Shown: positions 1 to 4,508 of the stretch, in pieces
How positions within the stretch are numbered: position 1 is the stretch's first letter
Layout of the letters: each line of letters starts with the position of its first letter
Source: an uncultured Erysipelotrichaceae bacterium
GTDB taxonomy: Bacteria > Bacillota_I > Bacilli_A > Erysipelotrichales > Erysipelotrichaceae
Assembly (NCBI GenBank): GCA_934692455.1
Contig: CAKUTY010000113.1
Span: 1-5,165 of the forward strand
Length of the DNA stretch: 5,165 nucleotides
Direction: 5' to 3'
The notes under the pieces: generated by a model
Told to the model about the DNA's origin: nothing
Database searches by the model: none
The model's input: the letters and a program-made list of their open reading frames with translations, nothing else
Translations under genes and position numbers: made by a program

Positions 1-2
1 CT

Positions 3-440
3 TTATATACTTCCTTTCTTATTGATAGCCTTTTCTGCATTAGCACAAATTCTATCAAAAATCTCTTTACAAGCTTTCATTTCATCAAGACTCAATCCGA
101 GTAACACATCATCCCTAAATTGTTTTTGAGCTCTTTTACCATCCTCGATGATATTATCAGCACTGGGCAATAAAAAAATCTCAACTCTTCGTTTATTATT
201 ATCATCAGCCTTTCTCTCAATCAATCTTCTATCTTCTAATGTTTGAAGAGAAGTTGATACATGAGACTTAGTAGACTTTCTAGCCCTAACAATATCAGCA
301 GCAGTATTAGACTCAGGACTGTAATATAGAAACATCAAAATATCAAACTCCATCTGTCTTAATTGATACTTCTCACATACATAAGACATCAAGAGTTCAT
401 AATAACGTGTAATAGCTTTATGTTGATCCCAGAAATGCAC
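3..440 (-). CDS. MarR-family winged-helix transcriptional regulator (GTG start)
   Basis: This 145-residue protein has the size and layout of MarR-family regulators, which bind DNA as dimers and usually repress their own gene or a neighbour in response to a small ligand or oxidation. Helices at about residues 1-30 and 105-140 would form the dimer interface. Residues about 30-95 are the winged helix-turn-helix: a first helix around QMEFDILMFLYY, a recognition helix around KSHVSTSLQTLEDRRLIER, and a charged wing around DDNNKRRVEIFLL. The start is GTG at 438-440, chosen because a perfect AGGAGG (447-452) lies 6 bases upstream; the next in-frame Met is 17 residues in and has no such site. The gene has its own consensus promoter and a palindrome at 455-468, suggesting autoregulation. 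The target regulon is unknown, and the gene downstream is outside the window. The family call is solid; the ligand cannot be inferred. Confidence 0.9.
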   Translation of the reverse strand: MHFWDQHKAITRYYELLMSYVCEKYQLRQMEFDILMFLYYSPESNTAADIVRARKSTKSHVSTSLQTLEDRRLIERKADDNNKRRVEIFLLPSADNIIEDGKRAQKQFRDDVLLGLSLDEMKACKEIFDRICANAEKAINKKGSI

Positions 441-454
441 TTGTAACCTCCTTT

Positions 455-468
455 GTTCTATTTAGAAC
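455..468. promoter_or_regulatory. Probable MarR operator: perfect 6-2-6 palindrome
   Basis: GTTCTA-TT-TAGAAC is a perfect inverted repeat with a 2-base centre. It lies between the predicted transcription start (about 469) and the AGGAGG ribosome-binding site (447-452) of the MarR-family gene. MarR dimers typically bind palindromes of about this size that overlap or abut promoters. Bound protein here would block initiation or early elongation, so autorepression is the natural reading. The palindrome is seen directly; its use by this regulator is inferred. Confidence 0.6.
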
Positions 469-475
469 GATTAAA

Positions 476-504
476 ATTATAAAATCACTATATATACATG
501 TCAA
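476..504 (-). promoter_or_regulatory. Consensus sigma-A promoter of the MarR-family gene
   Basis: On the minus strand TTGACA (499-504) and TATAAT (476-481) are separated by exactly 17 bases, so both hexamers and the spacing match the vegetative consensus. Transcription would start near 469, about 29 bases before the GTG codon. Such a strong promoter in front of a repressor gene fits tight negative control through the palindrome at 455-468. Confidence 0.85.
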
Positions 505-529
505 TAGGAAAAACTGTAAAACTTACAAC

Positions 530-555
530 AAAAAAAGATCCAACTAGTGGACCTT
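530..555 (-). terminator. Rho-independent terminator of the tRNA-Arg gene
   Basis: On the minus strand AAGGTCC (549-555) pairs with GGATCTT (535-541), with one G-U pair, around a 7-base loop. The stem runs into a tract of seven U (530-536, shared with the stem foot). It lies 12 bases past the tRNA 3' end and just upstream of the MarR-gene promoter, so it separates the two units. Confidence 0.75.
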
Positions 556-566
556 AATCTTATATA

Positions 567-641
567 TGGCCCCCCGTGTAAGAATCGAACTTACGACAGA
601 CCCTTAGGAGGGGCCCGTTATATCCATTTAACTAACGAGGG
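567..641 (-). tRNA. tRNA-Arg, anticodon CCU (reads AGG)
   Basis: A full cloverleaf folds on the minus strand. The acceptor stem is CCCTCGT paired with ACGGGGG (one U-G pair), the D stem is GTTA/TAAC, and the anticodon stem is GGCCC/GGGTC. The anticodon loop is CTCCTAA, with CCT at 606-608. The variable loop has 4 bases, and the T arm is GTAAG-TTCGATT-CTTAC. The discriminator base is G, and the CCA end is encoded (567-569). Anticodon CCU decodes the arginine codon AGG. The gene is flanked by its own -10-like box and terminator, so it appears to be a single-gene unit downstream of groL. Confidence 0.95.
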
Positions 642-653
642 ATACATCAATAT

Positions 654-659
654 ATTATA
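654..659 (-). promoter_or_regulatory. Candidate -10 box for the tRNA-Arg gene
   Basis: A perfect TATAAT on the minus strand lies 12 bases before the mature tRNA 5' end, placing transcription start around 647. No good -35 hexamer is found 16-18 bases upstream, only an AT/T-rich stretch that may act as an UP-like element. The groL terminator sits just upstream, which makes an independent promoter necessary unless read-through supplies the tRNA. The surrounding sequence is so AT-rich that chance matches are possible. Confidence 0.5.
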
Positions 660-680
660 TATTAAAAATAATAAAAAACA

Positions 681-711
681 TTAAAAAACGAGCATTACAC
701 TCGTTTTTTAA
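681..711 (-). terminator. Terminator of the groS-groL operon (possibly bidirectional)
   Basis: A perfect 12-bp inverted repeat (681-692 with 700-711) has the core CGAG/CTCG, a 7-base loop and flanking runs of six A and six T. On the minus strand the hairpin is followed by a U-rich tract, as expected for intrinsic termination about 100 bases past the groL stop codon. The symmetry would also allow termination of plus-strand transcripts, although no plus-strand gene is seen nearby. Confidence 0.85.
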
Positions 712-726
712 TAAATATAGGATAAA

Positions 727-789
727 TGAAAAACTTTTAACACCATTAATATACCAACACTTTGTGTAAACTATGTGAAAGTTTTTCAC
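727..789. repeat. Inverted repeats in the groL 3' untranslated region
   Basis: An 11-bp perfect inverted repeat, TGAAAAACTTT (727-737) and AAAGTTTTTCA (778-788), is separated by 40 bases. The right arm overlaps a smaller hairpin, GTGAAA-GTT-TTTCAC (775-789), and ACAC-TTT-GTGT (757-767) lies in the long loop. The two larger folds are mutually exclusive in RNA. The elements are too weak and AT-rich for a confident role; 3'-end protection or RNA processing are possibilities. Confidence 0.4.
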
Positions 790-807
790 GTTTTGTAATT
801 AGTTACA

Positions 808-2427
808 TTAATACATTCCCATACCACCACCAGCAGGCATAGCAGGTTCCTTTTCCTTAATAGTGCCCACAGCAGCCTCGGTAGTAATTAGTAAGCCAGA
901 TACACTAGCAGCATTCAACAACGCACTTCTTGTAACCTTACATGGATCAACAATACCCTCTTCAAACATATCAACCCACTTGCCATTCTTCGCATCAAAG
1001 CCTACATTATCTTTTTCAGCTAATTGTTTCTTAACAATCTCATCACCATCATATCCGGCATTCTCAGCAATTTGATACAAAGGAGCAGTTAAAGAATCAA
1101 GAACAATATTGATACCCTTTTGAACATCAACAACATCACTTCTTAATTGTTCTCTAACTTCATTTGAAACATTTGCTAAACATGCACCACCACCAATGAT
1201 AATGCCTTCTTCAATAGCAGCTCTTGTTGCGTTTAAAGCATCCTCTAATCTTAACTTCTTATCCTTCATTTCAGCTTCAGTAGTAGCACCAACCTTAATT
1301 ACGGCTACGCCATTACTTAACTTAGCAATTCTTTCATGAAGCTTCTTCTTATCATAATCACTAGTAGTCTTCTCTAACATTGACTCTAATTCACTAATTC
1401 TTTCCTTAAAGGCTTCCTTAGAACCAGCACCCTCAATCAAAGTAGTCGCATCCTTTTCGACAATAACTTTCTTACAAGTACCCAAGTCATTCATAGTCAT
1501 ATCCTTAAGTTGCATACCTAAGTCTTTAGAAATAACAGTAGCACCTGTTAAAGTAGCGATATCACTTAATTGATCCTTTTGATTGTCACCAAAGCCTGGA
1601 GCCTTAGTAGCCACTACATTGAAAGTGCCTCTTAACTTATTAACAATCAAAGTAGAAATAACTTCATTTTCAATATCATCAGCGATAATCAATAAAGCCT
1701 TATTTTGTTGAACAATTTGTTCTAGAATTCCAAGTACATCTTGAATAGTAGAAATCTTTTGATCAGTAACTAAAATTAAAGGATTATCCATTTCAATAGA
1801 CATCTTTTCTCTATCACTTACCATATAAGGAGAAATATAGCCCTTATCATACTTTAAACCTTCGGTTACTTCAAGTGATGTATCAAAGCCCTTAGACTCA
1901 TCTACATTGATAACACCATTCTTTCCAACCTTTTCCATCGCATCAGAAATAATTTGGCCAATTTCCTTTGAACCAGATGAAATAGAGGCAACACTAGCAA
2001 TATCACTTGCTGAATTAATCTTCTTAGCCTTAGATAACAATACTTCAGCTACCTTCTTAGAAGCCATATCAATACCATCTTTTAAGAATACTGGATTAGC
2101 TCCCCTTTCAACTTGTTCTAAGCCCTTATGAACAATTGATTGAGCCAATACAGTGGCAGTTGTTGTACCATCACCTGCAGTATCATTAGTGTTATTAGCC
2201 ACCTCATAGATTAACTTAGCGCCCATGTTCTCAAAAGTATCTTCAAGTTCAATCTCTTTTGCGATAGAAACGCCATCATTAACAATAACTGGGGCACCAT
2301 AGCCCTTATCCAACACTACATTTCTACCTTTAGGACCTAGAGTTACTTTAACCGCATTAGCTAAAGTATCAACACCTTTTAAAACGCTATCTCTAGCTTC
2401 TTTTCCATATCTAATTTCTTTTGCCAT
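808..2427 (-). CDS. groL: Chaperonin GroEL (Hsp60), 60 kDa subunit
   Basis: GroEL is the cytoplasmic tetradecameric chaperonin that encloses non-native proteins and folds them with ATP and the GroES lid. The 539 residues are full length for the family. The equatorial domain (about 1-133 and 405 to the end) has the nucleotide-binding VTLGPKGRNV (residues 28-37) and GDGTTT (85-90), including Asp86. The apical, substrate-binding domain spans about 190-375. The intermediate domain carries the LEDALNATRAAIEEG stretch near residue 400, with the aspartate that drives ATP hydrolysis in the family, followed by the cpn60 signature AAIEEGIIIGGG. The C-terminus is a short GGGMGMY tail, as expected for the floppy Gly-Met end. 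AGGAGG (2435-2440) lies 7 bases before the ATG. It is the second gene of the operon, 11 bases after groS, under the CIRCE site at 2764-2790. I see no frameshift or lost catalytic residue. Confidence 0.98.
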   Translation of the reverse strand: MAKEIRYGKEARDSVLKGVDTLANAVKVTLGPKGRNVVLDKGYGAPVIVNDGVSIAKEIELEDTFENMGAKLIYEVANNTNDTAGDGTTTATVLAQSIVHKGLEQVERGANPVFLKDGIDMASKKVAEVLLSKAKKINSASDIASVASISSGSKEIGQIISDAMEKVGKNGVINVDESKGFDTSLEVTEGLKYDKGYISPYMVSDREKMSIEMDNPLILVTDQKISTIQDVLGILEQIVQQNKALLIIADDIENEVISTLIVNKLRGTFNVVATKAPGFGDNQKDQLSDIATLTGATVISKDLGMQLKDMTMNDLGTCKKVIVEKDATTLIEGAGSKEAFKERISELESMLEKTTSDYDKKKLHERIAKLSNGVAVIKVGATTEAEMKDKKLRLEDALNATRAAIEEGIIIGGGACLANVSNEVREQLRSDVVDVQKGINIVLDSLTAPLYQIAENAGYDGDEIVKKQLAEKDNVGFDAKNGKWVDMFEEGIVDPCKVTRSALLNAASVSGLLITTEAAVGTIKEKEPAMPAGGGMGMY

Positions 2428-2438
2428 AAAACAACCTC

Positions 2439-2723
2439 CTACTTAACAATAGCCAAGATATCCTCAGCCTTAATCAAGATATAATCTTCATTTCCATCCT
2501 TAACATCAGTACCAGAGTACTTCTTATACATTACCTTATCGCCGACATTCAATGGCATCTCATATACATGATCGTTGACCTTAACTTCCTTAGCGCCACT
2601 AAGAGCTACAACTTGAGCATACTCTTCACTCTCTTCCTTTTGAGAAATAATAATACCGCTCTTAGTCTCTCTAGAAGCCTCAACTTTCTTTAATAATACG
2701 TTGTTATATAATGGTTGAATCAT
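2439..2723 (-). CDS. groS: Co-chaperonin GroES (Hsp10)
   Basis: GroES is the heptameric lid that caps the GroEL ring and helps release folded substrate. The 94 residues match the usual length. The N-terminal IQPLYNNVLLKKVEA strand is typical. The mobile loop that docks on the GroEL apical domain is at about residues 17-32, with the hydrophobic tripeptide Ile-Ile-Ile in the SGIII context where many relatives have Ile-Val-Leu. The later VGDKVMYKKYSGTDV and the C-terminal YILIKAEDILAIV strand are family hallmarks. AGGAGG (2732-2737) lies 8 bases before ATG. It is the first gene of the operon; its TAG stop (2439-2441) overlaps the groL ribosome-binding site, so translation of the pair is probably coupled. 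Heat-shock control by HrcA is indicated by the upstream CIRCE element. Confidence 0.97.
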   Translation of the reverse strand: MIQPLYNNVLLKKVEASRETKSGIIISQKEESEEYAQVVALSGAKEVKVNDHVYEMPLNVGDKVMYKKYSGTDVKDGNEDYILIKAEDILAIVK

Positions 2724-2749
2724 AAATTCTACCTCCTTTTACATAACTT

Positions 2750-2778
2750 ATATTAAACAAAAAATAGCACTCAGTCAA
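2750..2778 (-). promoter_or_regulatory. Sigma-A-type promoter of groS-groL
   Basis: On the minus strand TTGACT (2773-2778, five of six consensus bases) is followed after 17 bases by TAATAT (2750-2755, four of six). Transcription would start near 2743, about 20 bases before the groS ATG, leaving room for the AGGAGG site. The -35 hexamer lies inside the CIRCE spacer, so repressor binding would directly exclude RNA polymerase. Confidence 0.65.
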
Positions 2779-2790
2779 TAAGACTGCTAA
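2764..2790. promoter_or_regulatory. CIRCE operator (HrcA-binding site)
   Basis: The minus strand reads TTAGCAGTC, a 9-base spacer, then GAGTGCTAT. The known CIRCE consensus is TTAGCACTC-N9-GAGTGCTAA, so arm lengths and spacing are exact and 16 of 18 arm bases match. CIRCE is bound by the HrcA repressor, which is released during heat stress, and it is characteristic of groESL and dnaK operons in many Gram-positive bacteria. Position over the -35 element and directly before groS supports the call. hrcA itself is not in the window. Confidence 0.93.
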
Positions 2791-2816
2791 ACATTTGGCA
2801 CACCATTAGCACCATT

Positions 2817-2840
2817 AAAAAAGTAGTCGAACGACTACTT
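2817..2840 (-). terminator. Terminator overlapping the stop codon of the 120-residue membrane protein gene
   Basis: A perfect 9-bp stem, AAGTAGTCG/CGACTACTT (2832-2840 with 2821-2829), is followed on the minus strand by a run of U (2817-2822, partly in the stem foot). With a realistic tetraloop, 8 bp form. The TAG stop of the upstream gene (2835-2837) lies inside the 5' arm, so a terminating ribosome would cover the hairpin. It insulates the groES promoter from upstream transcription. Confidence 0.85.
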
Positions 2841-3197
2841 AAACATAAAGATTGTAAGCAACACTGAAACAATAAGTAAACTATCAGCCACGATATTATA
2901 CTTAAAGATATTTTCTATCTTATTATCGATAATAGCTTTTTTAACACTTTCCGATTTAACTAAGATATTTAAACAATTCAAGAAGATAATAATGATAATG
3001 AACACTAATTTAGATAACATATAAGCATTGTCTAAACCATGGACATTATAAATAATAAATGATTCTACACAAGAGAAGACAAAACCTGTCATAATCATCA
3101 TGACAAATGGCAAGATGTTTGTTTTTGTCTTAGACAAAGAATATAGACCATATGCCAAGCAAATTAAAGCACTAATTGGTAATAATAGAATAAGCAT
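2835..3197 (-). CDS. Small four-helix membrane protein of unknown function
   Basis: I do not recognise this 120-residue protein. It has four likely transmembrane helices: about residues 2-21, 28-50, 60-80 and 100-119. The loops are short, and the only sizeable soluble part is about residues 81-99, rich in Lys, Glu and Asp. Glu45 and Asp105 are single acidic residues within or near predicted helices; Lys63 and Lys81 bracket the third helix. A very Ile-rich run lies at residues 67-71. No enzyme motif, lipobox or cleavable signal site is evident. ATG at 3195-3197 is preceded by AGAGG (3206-3210) with 8 bases between, a weaker site than those of its neighbours, and that site forms one arm of a hairpin. 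The gene is monocistronic by its flanking terminators. Coding is supported by length, a ribosome site and a terminator at the stop codon. Confidence 0.75.
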   Translation of the reverse strand: MLILLLPISALICLAYGLYSLSKTKTNILPFVMMIMTGFVFSCVESFIIYNVHGLDNAYMLSKLVFIIIIIFLNCLNILVKSESVKKAIIDNKIENIFKYNIVADSLLIVSVLLTIFMFK

Positions 3198-3199
3198 TT

Positions 3200-3243
3200 A
3201 AAAAACCTCTTTTCGTATTTTGATTATATACACAAAAGAGGTT
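3200..3243 (-). terminator. Terminator of the dehydrogenase gene, overlapping the next gene's start region
   Basis: On the minus strand AACCTCTTTT (3234-3243) and AAAAGAGGTT (3204-3213) form a perfect 10-bp stem around a 20-base loop, followed by a U run (3200-3205, partly in the stem foot). It lies 11 bases past the dehydrogenase stop codon. The loop is larger and the stem more A/U-rich than in the other terminators here. The 3' arm includes the AGAGG ribosome-binding site of the 120-residue membrane protein gene, so read-through RNA would have that site paired. Confidence 0.65.
3223..3228 (-). promoter_or_regulatory. Candidate -10 box of the membrane protein gene, inside the terminator loop
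   Basis: A perfect TATAAT on the minus strand, preceded by GTGTA, lies in the loop of the 3200-3243 hairpin. Transcription would begin near 3216, about 19 bases before the ATG and just before AGAGG. No convincing -35 hexamer lies 16-18 bases upstream. RNA from this site would lack the left hairpin arm and leave the ribosome site open. Confidence 0.5.
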
Positions 3244-3254
3244 GATTTTATAAA

Positions 3255-4220
3255 TTATTTATATTTATAGAAACCTTCGCCTGAGCTCATACCAAGTTTA
3301 CCCTCAGCAATATACTTCTCTAAGATAGCCTTCATGCCCTTAAAGTTATAAGGCATCATCATCTTAGACAACATAGGCTTAAATAAACCAGGAACCTTTT
3401 GGTATTGATCTACAATATTTAGTGCAGTAGTTAAACCAACTGTATCAAATATCTTAAATGGACCCTTTGGAGCACCAGTGCCCTTAGTCCAAGCTAAATC
3501 AATACTCTCAGGATCTGAAATGCCATTGGCATATAAATCTAGTCCTGACAACAAGAAAGGAACTAACATGCTATTTAATAAGTAACCACTCTTTTCTTTT
3601 AATACAGGAAGGGCCAACATTCTAATTTCATTCGCAAATTCGCAAATCATATCAAAATACTTCTTATCAGTCTTATCTTGAACCATGATTTCAGCAACAT
3701 TATTCTTCCAAATAGAATTCGCAAAATGCATAGATAAGTACTTATCTGGTCTACCTGTATACTTGGCAAAAGCACTTGGAAGTAAAGTAGAAGAGTTAGT
3801 AACCACCACCGTCTTCTCATCAAGTAAAGGTGCTAATGTAGTGTAGAACTTAATCTTATCATCAGCATTCTCAGCCATTGATTCAATAACTAAATCAGCA
3901 TCCTTAACAGCCTTAGCCATATCTAATTCTAACTTAACATTGATATTCTCAACTTTCTTTAAACAAGCATCTAAGTCAAACTTACCCATTTCAGCTAAGC
4001 CTGGGCACCAATTAGCTTCACCCTTAACAGGATCAGCCATTAAATTTAGAGCATCAATATAAGTCTTCTTTAAATTATCAAGCTTAGGTTGACATCTAGT
4101 AATACTACCCTCACTTCTTAACCAGATAGTTACATCAAAACCACAATATGCTGCCTGATATGCTATTTGACTTCCAAGTACACCACCACCAGCAACAACA
4201 ATCTTCTTAAAATTAGTCAT
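3255..4220 (-). CDS. 3-hydroxyacyl-CoA dehydrogenase family oxidoreductase
   Basis: The 321-residue protein has the two-part fold of 3-hydroxyacyl-CoA / 3-hydroxybutyryl-CoA dehydrogenases, cytoplasmic enzymes that interconvert 3-hydroxyacyl-CoA and 3-ketoacyl-CoA with a nicotinamide cofactor. The N-terminal Rossmann domain opens with IVVAGGGVLG (GxGxxG at residues 11-16). ADLVIESMAEN (108-118) is the usual strand before the active site. Ser143 in TNSSTLLPS, His165 in MHFANSIW, Glu177 in VAEIM and Asn216 in GYLLNSML match the catalytic Ser-His-Glu-Asn positions. The all-helical C-terminal domain (about 205-321) includes the GTGAPKGPFKIFDTVGL segment typical of the family. It is some 40 residues longer than classic Hbd, mainly in residues 38-95. 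The residue after the second strand is not Asp (WLRSE, 33-37), which may alter cofactor choice. GGGAGG (4227-4232) precedes ATG by 6 bases. No acyl-CoA pathway partners adjoin it, so the physiological substrate is open. Confidence 0.88.
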   Translation of the reverse strand: MTNFKKIVVAGGGVLGSQIAYQAAYCGFDVTIWLRSEGSITRCQPKLDNLKKTYIDALNLMADPVKGEANWCPGLAEMGKFDLDACLKKVENINVKLELDMAKAVKDADLVIESMAENADDKIKFYTTLAPLLDEKTVVVTNSSTLLPSAFAKYTGRPDKYLSMHFANSIWKNNVAEIMVQDKTDKKYFDMICEFANEIRMLALPVLKEKSGYLLNSMLVPFLLSGLDLYANGISDPESIDLAWTKGTGAPKGPFKIFDTVGLTTALNIVDQYQKVPGLFKPMLSKMMMPYNFKGMKAILEKYIAEGKLGMSSGEGFYKYK

Positions 4221-4250
4221 TATAAACCTCCCAATTTCTCTATTATGGAA

Positions 4251-4259
4251 ATTTTAACA
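4251..4259 (-). promoter_or_regulatory. Extended -10 promoter of the dehydrogenase gene
   Basis: The minus strand has TGT followed by TAAAAT (-10 at 4251-4256, five of six bases matching TATAAT), an extended -10 arrangement that can work without a good -35. None is seen 16-18 bases upstream. Start would be near 4244, giving a leader of about 24 bases that includes the GGGAGG site. The stretch 4260-4320 holds nothing else I can identify. Confidence 0.5.
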
Positions 4260-4320
4260 TAATAAAAACACTTTAAATATAGTTACTTTCATCTATTTGT
4301 CCTAAAAATAACAAAGTTTA

Positions 4321-4449
4321 TTATAAGCCTTCCCTTTTTCCTTGTTCAAGCTGTTCTCTTTCTTCATCCACAAAATCATCAGTAAACATATCTAAGTCTT
4401 TAATTAGATTACCCCACTCTTTAGATACTGGTTCATTATTATCATCCAT
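4321..4449 (-). CDS. Small acidic ORF (42 aa) resembling a VapB antitoxin C-terminal tail
   Basis: An ATG-initiated frame of 42 codons ends in TAA. The product is highly charged, with Trp12 followed by a probable helix (residues 12-22), then FTDDFVDEEREQ (22-33) and a terminal KREGL. The pattern of Phe-x-Asp-Asp-Phe, a short acidic gap, Arg-x-Gln and a terminal Arg-Glu-x-Leu is like the toxin-binding tail of VapB-type antitoxins; that is family resemblance from memory, not a search. No AbrB-type DNA-binding domain precedes it: the antiporter terminator lies directly upstream. No PIN-domain toxin gene follows. An AGAGG (4460-4464) lies 10 bases before the ATG. It could be a free-standing small protein, an antitoxin remnant, or a chance frame. 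The coding call rests on composition, the ribosome site and the helix-like charge pattern. Confidence 0.5.
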   Translation of the reverse strand: MDDNNEPVSKEWGNLIKDLDMFTDDFVDEEREQLEQGKREGL

Positions 4450-4471
4450 TGATTTCACGCCTCTATTATAT

Positions 4472-4508
4472 AAAAAAATGAGCACCAAGCTTAATGCTTA
4501 GTACTCAT
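4472..4508 (-). terminator. Terminator of the antiporter gene
   Basis: On the minus strand a 13-bp stem with two G-U pairs (4496-4508 with 4478-4490) and a 5-base loop is followed by a run of six U (4472-4477). The final Ser-Thr-Lys-His codons lie in the 5' arm and the TAA stop falls in the loop. It is the longest hairpin in the window and separates the antiporter from the small ORF below it. Confidence 0.9.

Noticed and set aside
567..641. tRNA-Arg gene as an attachment site for an integrative element
   Set aside because: tRNA-Arg genes are common integration targets, but no integrase, no duplicated tRNA 3' end and no other foreign gene is visible in the window.
863..2131. Open frames on the plus strand inside groL (863-1075 and 1907-2131)
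   Set aside because: They are antisense to a full-length conserved GroEL, show no convincing ribosome-binding site, and their products are low-information reverse-complement shadows.
2801..2817. Tandem CACCATTA repeat (2801-2808 and 2810-2817), with a third copy at 741-748 on the other side of groES-groL
   Set aside because: Two copies separated by one base could be a binding site, but the motif is short and AT-rich, and part of it overlaps the U-tract of a terminator. I could not separate it from chance.
2439..4220. A single operon of dehydrogenase, membrane protein and groES-groL
   Set aside because: Terminator hairpins at 3200-3243 and 2817-2840 and separate promoter-like sequences indicate independent units despite the shared direction.
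4465..4470. TATAAT on the minus strand as promoter of the 42-residue ORF
   Set aside because: It directly abuts the AGAGG site, so a start 7 bases downstream would leave the ribosome site untranscribed, and no -35 is present. It may be a chance product of the AT-rich terminator tail; how the ORF is transcribed is unresolved.
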